Origin: Bacteroides sp. CAG:1076
GTDB lineage: Bacteria > Bacteroidota > Bacteroidia > Bacteroidales > Bacteroidaceae
Assembly (NCBI GenBank): GCA_000436795.1
Contig: HF993187.1
Coordinates: forward strand, 1 to 13,713
Reading direction: 5' to 3'
Length of the DNA: 13,713 bases
Positions within the stretch are counted from its first letter, which is position 1, and each line of letters starts with the position of its first letter. The notes beneath the pieces are model-generated. The model searched no databases and was not told the DNA's origin. It saw only the letters and a list, made by a program, of their open reading frames with translations. Of the stretch, positions 1 to 6,833 are shown piece after piece. Made by a program: the position numbers and the translations under genes.

Positions 1-76
1 TGTACCAAGCGATGAAATCAATGCCGGATTTGGTATCACACAAACGCCAGACTGGAACAAATATCTGCCGAAATAA
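1..76 (+). CDS. C-terminal end of a probable SusD/RagB-family glycan-binding lipoprotein (5' end outside window)
   Basis: Only the last 24 codons are visible, in the frame beginning at base 2, ending in TAA at 74-76. The peptide reads VPSDEINAGFGITQTPDW and then NKYLPK. SusD-family proteins usually finish with a similar pattern: a Pro followed by a short 'xxEIxAN' stretch and then 'xQNPGW/Y'. The match is to that terminal signature only. SusD proteins are outer-membrane lipoproteins that bind oligosaccharides at the cell surface and cap a SusC TonB-dependent transporter. A GH3 enzyme follows on the same strand, which fits a polysaccharide utilization locus. The fragment is too short to exclude another surface glycan-binding protein, so the call is tentative. 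Confidence 0.55.
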   Translation, partial: VPSDEINAGFGITQTPDWNKYLPK

Positions 77-154
77 AGTCTTTTACTTGAAAAAATAGAA
101 CAAGTATCCCTACCCTATAGACCTAACATAGTTCATAGCGTAAAATTAGTATTT

Positions 155-227
155 AAACCGCTTTGACAAAAACCTGACGCCCAGTACCGGGAAATGCAAG
201 GAATTGTCGAAGCGGTTTTCCTTTTTT
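155..227 (+). terminator. Hairpin terminator after the SusD-like gene
   Basis: Bases 155-169 (aaaccgctttgacaa) and 204-218 (ttgtcgaagcggttt) form a 15-base inverted repeat with one G-U wobble. The 34-base loop contains a small inner CCC/GGG hairpin around 182-191. The right arm runs into a T-rich stretch (219-228), as in an intrinsic terminator. It lies about 80 bases past the SusD-like stop codon and ahead of the GH3 promoter. It would end the upstream transcript, or attenuate it so that GH3 is expressed at a different level. Confidence 0.7.
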
Positions 228-356
228 ATAGAAAACACAGAAATAACTATCACTCGATTTCATCATATCCAGTACACATATTCCTTTATTTTATATGAAG
301 GTACATCCATCTCACATGCCACAACGGCTTACCAATGCCGACAAATTATCAAAAAC

Positions 357-419
357 AGTTCCAATCAGTCCTCTCTCCTAACTTAGCAGCCCTTCTAAAA
401 ATTGGAACTATTTTTTAGA
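357..419 (+). promoter_or_regulatory. Two overlapping, mutually exclusive hairpins upstream of the GH3 promoter
   Basis: Bases 357-365 (agttccaat) pair perfectly with 401-409 (attggaact). A second hairpin pairs 394-401 (tctaaaaa) with 412-419 (tttttaga). They share base 401 and overlap, so both cannot form fully at once. The first is followed by T6. This may be a weak terminator of incoming read-through or a protein-binding dyad just upstream of the -33 element. The function is inferred; only the base pairing is observed. Confidence 0.4.
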
Positions 420-425
420 GGATAC

Positions 426-461
426 TTTGCCCTCCTTATAGCAAAATTCTTTTTATCTTTG
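426..461 (+). promoter_or_regulatory. Bacteroidales-type promoter for the GH3 gene
   Basis: TATCTTTG at 454-461 matches the Bacteroidales -7 consensus TAnnTTTG. TTTG at 426-429 is a candidate -33 element. The spacer is 24 bases, a little longer than usual. Transcription would start near 468, leaving a leader of about 30 bases before the ATG at 500. There is no strong Shine-Dalgarno sequence in that leader, which is common in this order. Confidence 0.6.
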
Positions 462-499
462 TCCCAAGAGGGTTAGTAACACATTAATACTATAAAAAC

Positions 500-3097
500 A
501 TGAACAAAAAACTTAACACACTCATGGGGTTGGGTATGTTCTTATTCGCAACTCCACTCATGGGACAGCAGTTCCCTTATCAAAACACCAATCTTACTCC
601 TGAAGAAAGAGCATCCGACTTACTTGGACGACTGACTTTGGAAGAAAAAGCCGCACTCATGCAAAACGCCTCACCTGCCATACCACGACTGGGCATCAAG
701 GCATACGACTGGTGGAATGAGGCACTCCACGGAGTAGGACGGGCAGGCATCGCTACCGTATTTCCGCAGACAATCGGAATGGCAGCTTCGTTCGATGACA
801 ATCTGATATATAAAGTCTTTACGGCTGTATCTGACGAAGCCAGAGCTAAATACACAAAATTCAGCCAATCGGGCAATCTGCAACGCTATCAGGGACTGAC
901 ATTCTGGACTCCCAATATCAATATATTCCGCGATCCCCGCTGGGGACGAGGTCAGGAAACCTACGGAGAAGATCCCTACCTCACCAGCCGGATGGGAGTT
1001 GCTGTAGTCCGTGGACTGCAGGGACCAGCAAACATGAAATACGACAAGCTACACGCATGTGCCAAACATTACGCTGTTCATTCTGGACCCGAATGGAACC
1101 GACACAGTTTCAATGCTGAAAACATTGCTCCGCGTGACTTATGGGAAACTTATCTGCCTGCATTCAAAGCATTGGTAGAAGAAGCAAATGTCAAGGAAGT
1201 AATGTGTGCCTACAACCGCTTTGAAGGTGAACCTTGCTGCGGAAGCAACCGGTTGCTGATGCAGATATTGCGCGATGAATGGAAATATAAAGGAATCGTA
1301 GTATCCGACTGTGGTGCAATCAGTGACTTCTGGCACAAGGGTGCCCATGAAACTCACCCCGACAAGCAGACAGCCAGCGCAGGAGCCGTACTAAGTGGCA
1401 CCGATCTGGAATGTGGAAACAACTATGAATCACTTCCCCAAGCAGTCAAAGACGGACTGATAAATGAAGAACAAATCAATGTTTCTGTCAAACGTCTGTT
1501 AACAGCCCGCTTCGAATTAGGTGAAATGGACGAACATGTATGCTGGGATTCTATCCCCTACTCGGTAGTAGACAGCAAGGAGCACAAAGACCTGGCACTG
1601 GAAATTGCACGCAAGAGTATCGTTCTGCTACAAAACCACAACCATATCCTGCCATTAAAAAAAGGTATAAAAATAGCCTTAATCGGACCAAATGCAAACG
1701 ATTCCATCATGCAATGGGGTAACTATAACGGATTCCCTTCGCATACTACAACCTTGTACGAAGCATTAAAACAACGTATTCCGGCTGATCAACTGATTTA
1801 CGACTTGGGATGTGACCGCACCAACGACAGCAGTCTGGAAAGTGTTTTCGGACAATGCAACATTGATGGTAAGCCCGGATTCAGATCTACTTACTGGAAC
1901 AACATTAAAATGGAAGGAAAGCCAGCAACCGTTACATACACAAGCACTCCATTCCATTTTACCACACTGGGAGCAACCGTTTTTGCTGCCGGAGTAAACA
2001 TACAAGACTTCTCGGGCCGCTATGAATCGAACTTTACAGCCCAGAAAACCGAAGATATAAACTTCCATTTCGAAACGGAAGGAGCCATTCGTCTCAGCAT
2101 CGACGGAAAAGAAGTAGCCAAAGGGGCATATCTGAAAAACAACATGAAACTATATACCTTGAAAGCTGAGAAAGGAAAGACATACAACATTCAAATTGAC
2201 TTTATTTTCTACAGTAAAGACCGAGCAGCTCAATTGAATTTTGACATGGGCCGTCCTGTCCCCGTCAACTTGCAAGCTTCCATCGACAAGATGAAACCAG
2301 CTGATGTTATCGTCTTTGCAGGAGGTATCTCGCCTTCACTGGAAGGAGAAGAAATGCCAGTCAGTGCGGAAGGCTTCAAAGGTGGCGACCGTACCACCAT
2401 CGAACTGCCAGCCATACAACGCCGTCTGGTCAGTGAGTTAAAGAAGCTGGGCAAACCCATTATCTTTGTCAACTATTCCGGTTCAGCCGTCGGTCTGGAA
2501 CCTGAAAGCAAAATCTGCGATGCTATTCTTCAGGCATGGTATCCCGGTCAGGCAGGCGGCACGGCGATAGCCGATGTACTGCTGGGTGAATACAACCCTT
2601 CGGGCAAGCTGCCTGTCACTTTCTACAAGCATACCGACCAACTTCCCGACTTTCAGGATTACTCGATGAAAGGACGTACCTACCGCTATATGACCGAAAC
2701 GCCGCTATATTGCTTCGGACATGGATTAAGCTATACGAAGTTTGAATATGGAACAGCTTCTTTAAGCAATAATACCATGAGCAAAGGGAAAGAAATAACC
2801 CTTACAGTTCCCGTCCGTAATGCCGGAGAAACAAATGGAGAAGAGGTTGTACAAGTATATCTGAGTCGCCCGGACGACAAAGAAGCGCCTTCACATACAC
2901 TTCGTGCCTTCAAGCGCGTATACATTCCCAAGGGAGAAACCGCCAATATTAACTTCACGCTTAACGACGAAACCTTCCAATGGTTTGATACCAATACCAA
3001 CACCATGCGTTTGGTCAAAGGCAATTATGAACTGCTCTACGGTGGAACTTCGGACGTAAATGCTTTACAAAAAATAAGTATCAGCATTTCCGAATAA
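500..3097 (+). CDS. Secreted GH3 glycoside hydrolase with inserted PA14 domain, beta-xylosidase type
   Basis: The 865-residue protein has a signal peptide (about residues 1-22, cut before QQFPYQ) with no lipobox cysteine, so it is probably periplasmic. The GH3 N-terminal barrel spans about 30-345. It contains DWWNEALHGV (70-79), the wide motif FRDPRWGRGQETYGEDPY (143-160), the KHYAVHSGPE substrate loop (189-198) and VVSDCG, with Asp270 as expected nucleophile. The second GH3 domain begins near 370. It is interrupted by a PA14-like segment (about 455-590) and resumes to about 745; SLEGEE (613-618) is in the expected acid/base region. A fibronectin-III-like domain closes the protein (about 765-860). 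The WWNEALHG form of the sugar-binding motif is typical of GH3 beta-xylosidases and related arabinofuranosidases rather than beta-glucosidases. I infer removal of terminal xylose or arabinose from oligosaccharides imported by the neighbouring SusCD-type system. Exact substrate is unproven. Confidence 0.9.
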   Translation: MNKKLNTLMGLGMFLFATPLMGQQFPYQNTNLTPEERASDLLGRLTLEEKAALMQNASPAIPRLGIKAYDWWNEALHGVGRAGIATVFPQTIGMAASFDDNLIYKVFTAVSDEARAKYTKFSQSGNLQRYQGLTFWTPNINIFRDPRWGRGQETYGEDPYLTSRMGVAVVRGLQGPANMKYDKLHACAKHYAVHSGPEWNRHSFNAENIAPRDLWETYLPAFKALVEEANVKEVMCAYNRFEGEPCCGSNRLLMQILRDEWKYKGIVVSDCGAISDFWHKGAHETHPDKQTASAGAVLSGTDLECGNNYESLPQAVKDGLINEEQINVSVKRLLTARFELGEMDEHVCWDSIPYSVVDSKEHKDLALEIARKSIVLLQNHNHILPLKKGIKIALIGPNANDSIMQWGNYNGFPSHTTTLYEALKQRIPADQLIYDLGCDRTNDSSLESVFGQCNIDGKPGFRSTYWNNIKMEGKPATVTYTSTPFHFTTLGATVFAAGVNIQDFSGRYESNFTAQKTEDINFHFETEGAIRLSIDGKEVAKGAYLKNNMKLYTLKAEKGKTYNIQIDFIFYSKDRAAQLNFDMGRPVPVNLQASIDKMKPADVIVFAGGISPSLEGEEMPVSAEGFKGGDRTTIELPAIQRRLVSELKKLGKPIIFVNYSGSAVGLEPESKICDAILQAWYPGQAGGTAIADVLLGEYNPSGKLPVTFYKHTDQLPDFQDYSMKGRTYRYMTETPLYCFGHGLSYTKFEYGTASLSNNTMSKGKEITLTVPVRNAGETNGEEVVQVYLSRPDDKEAPSHTLRAFKRVYIPKGETANINFTLNDETFQWFDTNTNTMRLVKGNYELLYGGTSDVNALQKISISISE

Positions 3098-3130
3098 AGA
3101 TACCATATCGACAATTTAAATTCTATACAG

Positions 3131-3207
3131 AAAGACATATCCAGATAGAGTTATCATGTTGACAAGTAAGAGATGAACGGCTGATAACTTTATCCGGATA
3201 TGTCTTT
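3131..3207 (+). terminator. Long imperfect hairpin terminator after GH3
   Basis: Bases 3131-3155 and 3183-3207 are 25-base inverted arms, with one A-C mismatch and one G-U pair. The outer 12 base pairs (aaagacatatcc with ggatatgtcttt) are perfect. The loop is 27 bases. The right arm runs into ttttattttatcc, a T-rich tail suitable for intrinsic termination. It lies 33 bases after the GH3 stop codon. The stem is longer than most intrinsic terminators need. Confidence 0.75.
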
Positions 3208-3249
3208 TATTTTATCCCGAAGTCTTTCCAAAAACGTCCTGACATTTTC

Positions 3250-3293
3250 TGAAAATTTGTACAAAAAAAATTTTTTTTCGTACAAAAAATCAG
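3250..3293. repeat. AT-rich near-perfect palindrome (A8T8 core) upstream of the acetyltransferase gene
   Basis: The core is ttgtac (3257-3262), eight A (3263-3270), eight T (3271-3278), one unpaired C, then gtacaa (3280-3285). Outside it, ctga (3250-3253) pairs with tcag (3290-3293) across a short mismatched stretch. On both strands it could form a hairpin or a cruciform, and A-tract/T-tract junctions bend DNA. It lies between the GH3 terminator and the GNAT promoter. It could be a second or bidirectional terminator, or a protein-binding site. The sequence does not decide which. Confidence 0.5.
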
Positions 3294-3357
3294 GCAACTT
3301 TCTGCTTGTTTCTTCAAGAAAGCCCTCAAAACTCCGCAAGTTCTCACATGAATTGTG

Positions 3358-3365
3358 TATATTTG
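3358..3365 (+). promoter_or_regulatory. -7 promoter element for the GNAT gene
   Basis: TATATTTG at 3358-3365 fits the Bacteroidales TAnnTTTG -7 box. No TTTG appears at the expected -33 distance, so the element is incomplete. Transcription would begin near 3372, about 20 bases before the ATG at 3393. This position supports the downstream start and argues against the longer reading from 3306, whose first codons would precede the transcript. Confidence 0.5.
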
Positions 3366-3392
3366 TGTTCAGACAATCAAAATACACTCACT

Positions 3393-3875
3393 ATGATAAG
3401 ACCGGTCACTCTACACGATGCTTCCGACGTTGCAGCCATCTACAATGAATACATCGCACACAGTACAAGTACTTTCGATGTAAATCTCCTTACCAAAGAA
3501 GATATGCGACAGCGTATATCCGATATTTCAATGCGATACCCCTACTTTGTATACGAAGAAAACGGGAAAGTAGAAGGATATTGCTATGCACATGCGTGGA
3601 AAGAAAAGGAAGCCTACAGCCGCACACTGGAAACCACCGTATACCTTTCACCCGCATTTACCGGAAAAGGTATCGGCAGACAACTCATGCAACGGCTCAC
3701 CGACGAGTGCAGACGCCGTGGTGTCCATGCCCTGATAGCCTGTATCACCAGCGAAAATACTGCCAGTTGCAACTTCCATGCGTCTTTAGGATTCAGACAA
3801 GTTTCTTCCTTCAAGGAAGTCGGCATGAAGTTCGGACGATGGCTCGATGTAGCCGATTACGAACTGATCCTGTAA
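3393..3875 (+). CDS. GNAT-family N-acetyltransferase, phosphinothricin/methionine-sulfoximine acetyltransferase type
   Basis: I start the protein at MIRPVTLHDA (160 residues). GNAT acetyltransferases of this type begin this way, and a -7 box lies at 3358-3365; the open frame extends upstream to 3306. The acetyl-CoA pyrophosphate loop is FTGKGIGRQLM (89-99), after the beta-4 strand TTVYLSP. The C-terminal half has NxxSCNFHASLGF (122-134) and VGMKFGRWLDV (143-153), both characteristic of the Pat/Bar/MnaT subgroup. Members acetylate small amino acid analogues, such as phosphinothricin or methionine sulfoximine, using acetyl-CoA in the cytoplasm. The natural substrate here is unknown. The gene appears monocistronic and converges on the minus-strand AsmA-GT51 gene with only 11 bases between stop codons and no visible terminator. 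Confidence 0.85.
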   Translation: MIRPVTLHDASDVAAIYNEYIAHSTSTFDVNLLTKEDMRQRISDISMRYPYFVYEENGKVEGYCYAHAWKEKEAYSRTLETTVYLSPAFTGKGIGRQLMQRLTDECRRRGVHALIACITSENTASCNFHASLGFRQVSSFKEVGMKFGRWLDVADYELIL

Positions 3876-3886
3876 GACGAGATACA

Positions 3887-5818
3887 TTACCAGATACTGT
3901 CAGGGTACAAAATCATATCCTTTGCCTTCCCCTTTACGGTTATTTCCGGACGTACGGCAGCAGCCTCCTCTTCGGTAAGCAATCCTTTTGCGCATAATCG
4001 TCTGGCAATCAAATGAAAATATCCTTCCTGACTTTCACGTAAAGTTGCATCTTCATTGAAAACCGAACGGAAATGCTTGGGCTTCGGTACAATGGAAGCC
4101 AGAAAAATAGCTTCTTCCACCGTCAGGTCGGAAGGCTCTTTCTCGAAATAAAAATGAGAAGCTTCGCAGGCTCCGTAAACCAAAGGTCCCCACTCTACGA
4201 GGTTCAGGTAGACTTCATACATGCGCTCTTTCGAAGTAAGATGCTGATTTTCTATCAGCCAGACGATGAGTGCCTCCTCCAGCTTGCGGGCAATGTTCTT
4301 ATGACGGTTCAGAAAGACATTCTTTACCAGTTGCATGGTAATGGTACTTCCCCCGCGAGCAAAGCGGCCTACCTTCAGATCGTAAGACAACGCTTCCTGA
4401 ATGGCGCCTGGAAGAAAGCCCTGATGATAATAGAATCCGCCGTCTTCCGATTGCATGATAGCCATCTGGAGTAAAGGAGAAATGCGGTCGAGCGGACGGA
4501 AATTGGGATTCGACGGACCGATGAAAAACGTTCTTACGGGCCGGTCGTTCTCGTATGCGGTATATTCAAACTCACCGTTCATCTTGGTAAGCTCGCTTCC
4601 TCCCAGACTTTCGATACGGAATCCATGTCCGCGCAGGTCGGAAGAAAATTTCAGACTATCCAGATGATTGAAATTCACGTCGAGCAACAAATCATAACTC
4701 AGCTTACCCGATGTGCGAATGCCCTGCACATGGCGGAACAAACCTTTCGGCAACGAAGCAAACAAGTCCTCTGCCGGAAACGCCGGACGATGGATGCTTG
4801 CCGTATAATGCCACTTGCGGTCTTTCTCAGCCCGCAGGTAAGGATGAAAATTCAGGCGGTTGAATATCACGGTAGACGCACTGTCCAGTTCGAAATAGTC
4901 ATTGCCTACATGGCAGGTATACTCCAGTTTTCCCTTGTCCAAATCGATGGTATCGGGAGAAAGTGCCGCATGATAGACCTCCAGTCCATCGACAGAGGCC
5001 ATTCCCTCCAGCGTCAGCGGAGCAGAGCCCGAAGAAAGTTCCGACAACTTAAAAGCAATGGAATCGAATGCTACCGTTGCATTGTAATGAGGGCGTATAT
5101 ATGGAAGCATCACTTTTTCATCTTCATTGGCAGAAGCTATGCTGCCTTCTATCAGACGCATGCTGCGTGCCAGTGTACCTCTGACCTTCCATTCTCCTTG
5201 CATCACACCTTCTTCTACCTGAATGGCGGAGGCAAACTGACTATTCGTAAGAATAAGTTCAGGAATATGAAAGCAGGTCTGCAAAGAATCACGGCGTGCC
5301 GTCACATTCAAGTCCTGTAATTCACCGTTTTCGGGCAGCATCCGAAATATCAGATGAAGTGTCTGCTTTACCCGTGCATCGTATCCTCCCAGTGTGGTTG
5401 TTTCCACTTCCGGCTGATCTTCTTGTCCTGCCTTTCGGCGAAACAGAAAATCATAATTCGAAACAACTCCCTGCTTGACAAAAGAAAGTGCCATGCCTTC
5501 CACATCAACCTGACGCACTGAAATTTTTCCTCCCAATAAAGAAAGCAGACTAAGGTCAACTTCCACCTTATTAAGGCTCAGCAAGGTATCCCGATTTTCA
5601 GGGACAATAGTCAGCCCCTTCATGCAGATTGTAGAAAGAGAAGGCATAGTCAGTTCACGATAGGCAATCTGTAATCCGTAATTTTGCTCCACCGTTTCCA
5701 GCTTTTTCCCGGCAACATGCCGCAACAGGACTCCCCTACACAAAAAGAGTCCTGTTCCTGCCACAAGCACAACCAATACGATTCCTGCGGCAATCAGTTT
5801 AAGTACTCGACTTTTCAT
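3887..5818 (-). CDS. AsmA-like / GT51 fusion: membrane-anchored monofunctional peptidoglycan glycosyltransferase
   Basis: The 643-residue protein has an N-terminal membrane segment (about 8-27) and then a long periplasmic region. Residues about 28-400 resemble the AsmA family start: beta-rich, with a 'lsl..ll.GkisvrqvdveG' pattern near 88-109. Residues about 430-625 are a GT51 domain. The motifs are QSEDGGFYYHQGF (456-468, catalytic Glu458), ARGGSTITMQLVKN (487-500), RKLEEALIVWLIE (511-523), KERMYEVYLNLVEWG (530-544) and EAIFLASIVPKPKHF (569-583). GT51 enzymes polymerise lipid II into glycan strands at the outer face of the inner membrane. No transpeptidase domain follows, so it is monofunctional like MtgA, but far longer because of the AsmA-like part. 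It lies 39 bases downstream of the basic secreted protein and probably shares its transcript, with an extra promoter of its own. The glycosyltransferase call is firm; the AsmA-like assignment is from overall pattern. Confidence 0.88.
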   Translation of the reverse strand: MKSRVLKLIAAGIVLVVLVAGTGLFLCRGVLLRHVAGKKLETVEQNYGLQIAYRELTMPSLSTICMKGLTIVPENRDTLLSLNKVEVDLSLLSLLGGKISVRQVDVEGMALSFVKQGVVSNYDFLFRRKAGQEDQPEVETTTLGGYDARVKQTLHLIFRMLPENGELQDLNVTARRDSLQTCFHIPELILTNSQFASAIQVEEGVMQGEWKVRGTLARSMRLIEGSIASANEDEKVMLPYIRPHYNATVAFDSIAFKLSELSSGSAPLTLEGMASVDGLEVYHAALSPDTIDLDKGKLEYTCHVGNDYFELDSASTVIFNRLNFHPYLRAEKDRKWHYTASIHRPAFPAEDLFASLPKGLFRHVQGIRTSGKLSYDLLLDVNFNHLDSLKFSSDLRGHGFRIESLGGSELTKMNGEFEYTAYENDRPVRTFFIGPSNPNFRPLDRISPLLQMAIMQSEDGGFYYHQGFLPGAIQEALSYDLKVGRFARGGSTITMQLVKNVFLNRHKNIARKLEEALIVWLIENQHLTSKERMYEVYLNLVEWGPLVYGACEASHFYFEKEPSDLTVEEAIFLASIVPKPKHFRSVFNEDATLRESQEGYFHLIARRLCAKGLLTEEEAAAVRPEITVKGKAKDMILYPDSIW

Positions 5819-5841
5819 AATATCTTTATTGATATTTGCCG

Positions 5842-5873
5842 CAAAAATAAGCTTTACTTACATGTTGTGCAAG
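5842..5873 (-). promoter_or_regulatory. Promoter for the AsmA-GT51 gene, overlapping the end of the upstream gene
   Basis: Read on the minus strand, TATTTTTG (5849 to 5842) matches the -7 consensus TAnnTTTG. CTTG (5873 to 5870) matches three of four bases of the -33 TTTG, with a 20-base spacer. The -33 part lies inside the last codons of the 315-residue gene and the -7 box just after its stop. A start near 5835 would give a leader of about 17 bases before the ATG at 5818. Confidence 0.5.
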
Positions 5874-6805
5874 AAAGATTTTTCTTTTGTTTGTTTAACC
5901 GGCTTTCTATTCTCTTTTCCACTTGGGCGCACCGGTTTCCGACTCCCCTTAGACTCTGTGTTTGAGGGGCGTGTTACCCGATTCGGGACCTTGCCCGAAG
6001 GTTTTGAAACACCCGGATGCGACGGACGAGCATTCCCCGTATAAGCAGGCCGTTTGTGGTCTACTTTCGACGGGCGTTTCTCGGGTTTGGGAGCGGGTTT
6101 GGGAGTAGGCCGCACGCTTGATCCGGGACGGTAAGGCGGACGTACTTCGGGACGATGTGCCGGAGCTCCCGGTTTCGAAGGACGAACCGGAGTGAAATGG
6201 TAGCCCGGATTCTTGGCCGGTCGAGGAGCTATAAAGTCGTGTTTCCTGAATTCCGGACGACTGTGGAAATTTCCCCTATAAACGGGGTGGTGATAACGAC
6301 CGGTAAAGTGAGTCCGGTAAAAGCCTGTATTCCGATAGAACCGGCGACTATGCGCACCGCAATAGGTAAGATAGTGTACGGGACGCCCGAAATAAAAGAA
6401 ACTTCTGTTGGGATATACCTTGTACACACGCAGGTAACACACATTATTCATGGCATAAATCGGACGGAAGAAATATTCTATCGCAAGAAAACGTGTATAG
6501 GCCGAACTGGAAAGTACCCAGCGCAAGTCGTCATTTCTTTCATCCAAATACCGGTAGTACGCATCAAGCGCAGCGGCATCAGCACAGGCCATGCCGGTCA
6601 GATAAGGATCTACCCCACTCAGAAAATCAAAGTTAATTTCAAACAAATCGTTATACTGGCTCTGATTCAAGTTCAGTTCGAAAGCCATCCGGTCAGTCAA
6701 AAAACGAGCGTTAACGCGAATATCGCCCAAAGAGGAAGCATGTGCCGGCAACAAACATGTACAAAGCATCACGCAAAACAGTAATATAAACTTTCTGGTT
6801 TTCAT
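5858..6805 (-). CDS. Secreted Pro/Arg/Lys-rich protein of unknown function
   Basis: I recall the N-terminal part as a recurring uncharacterised Bacteroides family and know of no assigned function. The 315-residue protein begins with a signal peptide (MKTRKFILLFCVMLCTCLLP AHA, about 1-23). A folded-looking domain follows at 25-150, rich in aromatic residues: VNARFLTDRMAFELNLNQSQ, FEINFDFL, then LRWVLSSSAYTRFL and a Tyr/Phe-rich end. From 151 to the C-terminus the chain is low complexity and strongly basic: 50 of 165 residues are Lys, Arg or His, 28 are Pro and only 8 are Asp or Glu, with recurring RPS/KPS/RP units. Such a tail could bind anionic polymers of the envelope, but that is inference. 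It precedes the GT51 gene by 39 bases on the same strand, which hints at a cell-wall role. Its own promoter lies upstream, in the pot operon terminator. Confidence 0.8.
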   Translation of the reverse strand: MKTRKFILLFCVMLCTCLLPAHASSLGDIRVNARFLTDRMAFELNLNQSQYNDLFEINFDFLSGVDPYLTGMACADAAALDAYYRYLDERNDDLRWVLSSSAYTRFLAIEYFFRPIYAMNNVCYLRVYKVYPNRSFFYFGRPVHYLTYCGAHSRRFYRNTGFYRTHFTGRYHHPVYRGNFHSRPEFRKHDFIAPRPAKNPGYHFTPVRPSKPGAPAHRPEVRPPYRPGSSVRPTPKPAPKPEKRPSKVDHKRPAYTGNARPSHPGVSKPSGKVPNRVTRPSNTESKGSRKPVRPSGKENRKPVKQTKEKSFLHNM

Positions 6806-6833
6806 ATTCTAATATTTTTCTGATTTCCTGATA

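Larger units (their letters stand above)
77..499. other. Intergenic regulatory region between the SusD-like gene and GH3
   Basis: This 423-base gap contains no convincing gene. It holds the terminator at 155-227, two overlapping hairpins at 357-419 and the GH3 promoter at 426-461. A 60-codon open frame at 204-386 begins inside the terminator arm, has no promoter and shows no recognisable domain, so I do not call it. The stretch 230-350 is AT-rich with only a 4-base-pair hairpin (cggc/gccg at 324-339). Confidence 0.7.

Noticed and set aside
204..386. 60-codon open frame on the + strand between the SusD-like gene and GH3
   Set aside because: It starts inside a terminator arm, has no promoter or recognisable domain, and its composition follows AT-rich intergenic DNA.
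3306..3392. Longer GNAT reading starting at the upstream ATG
   Set aside because: The extra 29 residues have no family match and would begin upstream of the -7 box at 3358-3365. The family start MIRPVTLHDA fits the ATG at 3393.
3190..3448. Short open frames on both strands across the A8T8 palindrome
   Set aside because: Both are consequences of the palindrome (Lys/Phe-rich in each direction) and overlap the GNAT promoter and start.
6155..6784. 209-codon open frame on the + strand opposite the basic secreted protein
   Set aside because: The minus-strand protein has a signal peptide and fits an operon with GT51. The + strand frame is a complement of its Pro/Arg-rich codons.
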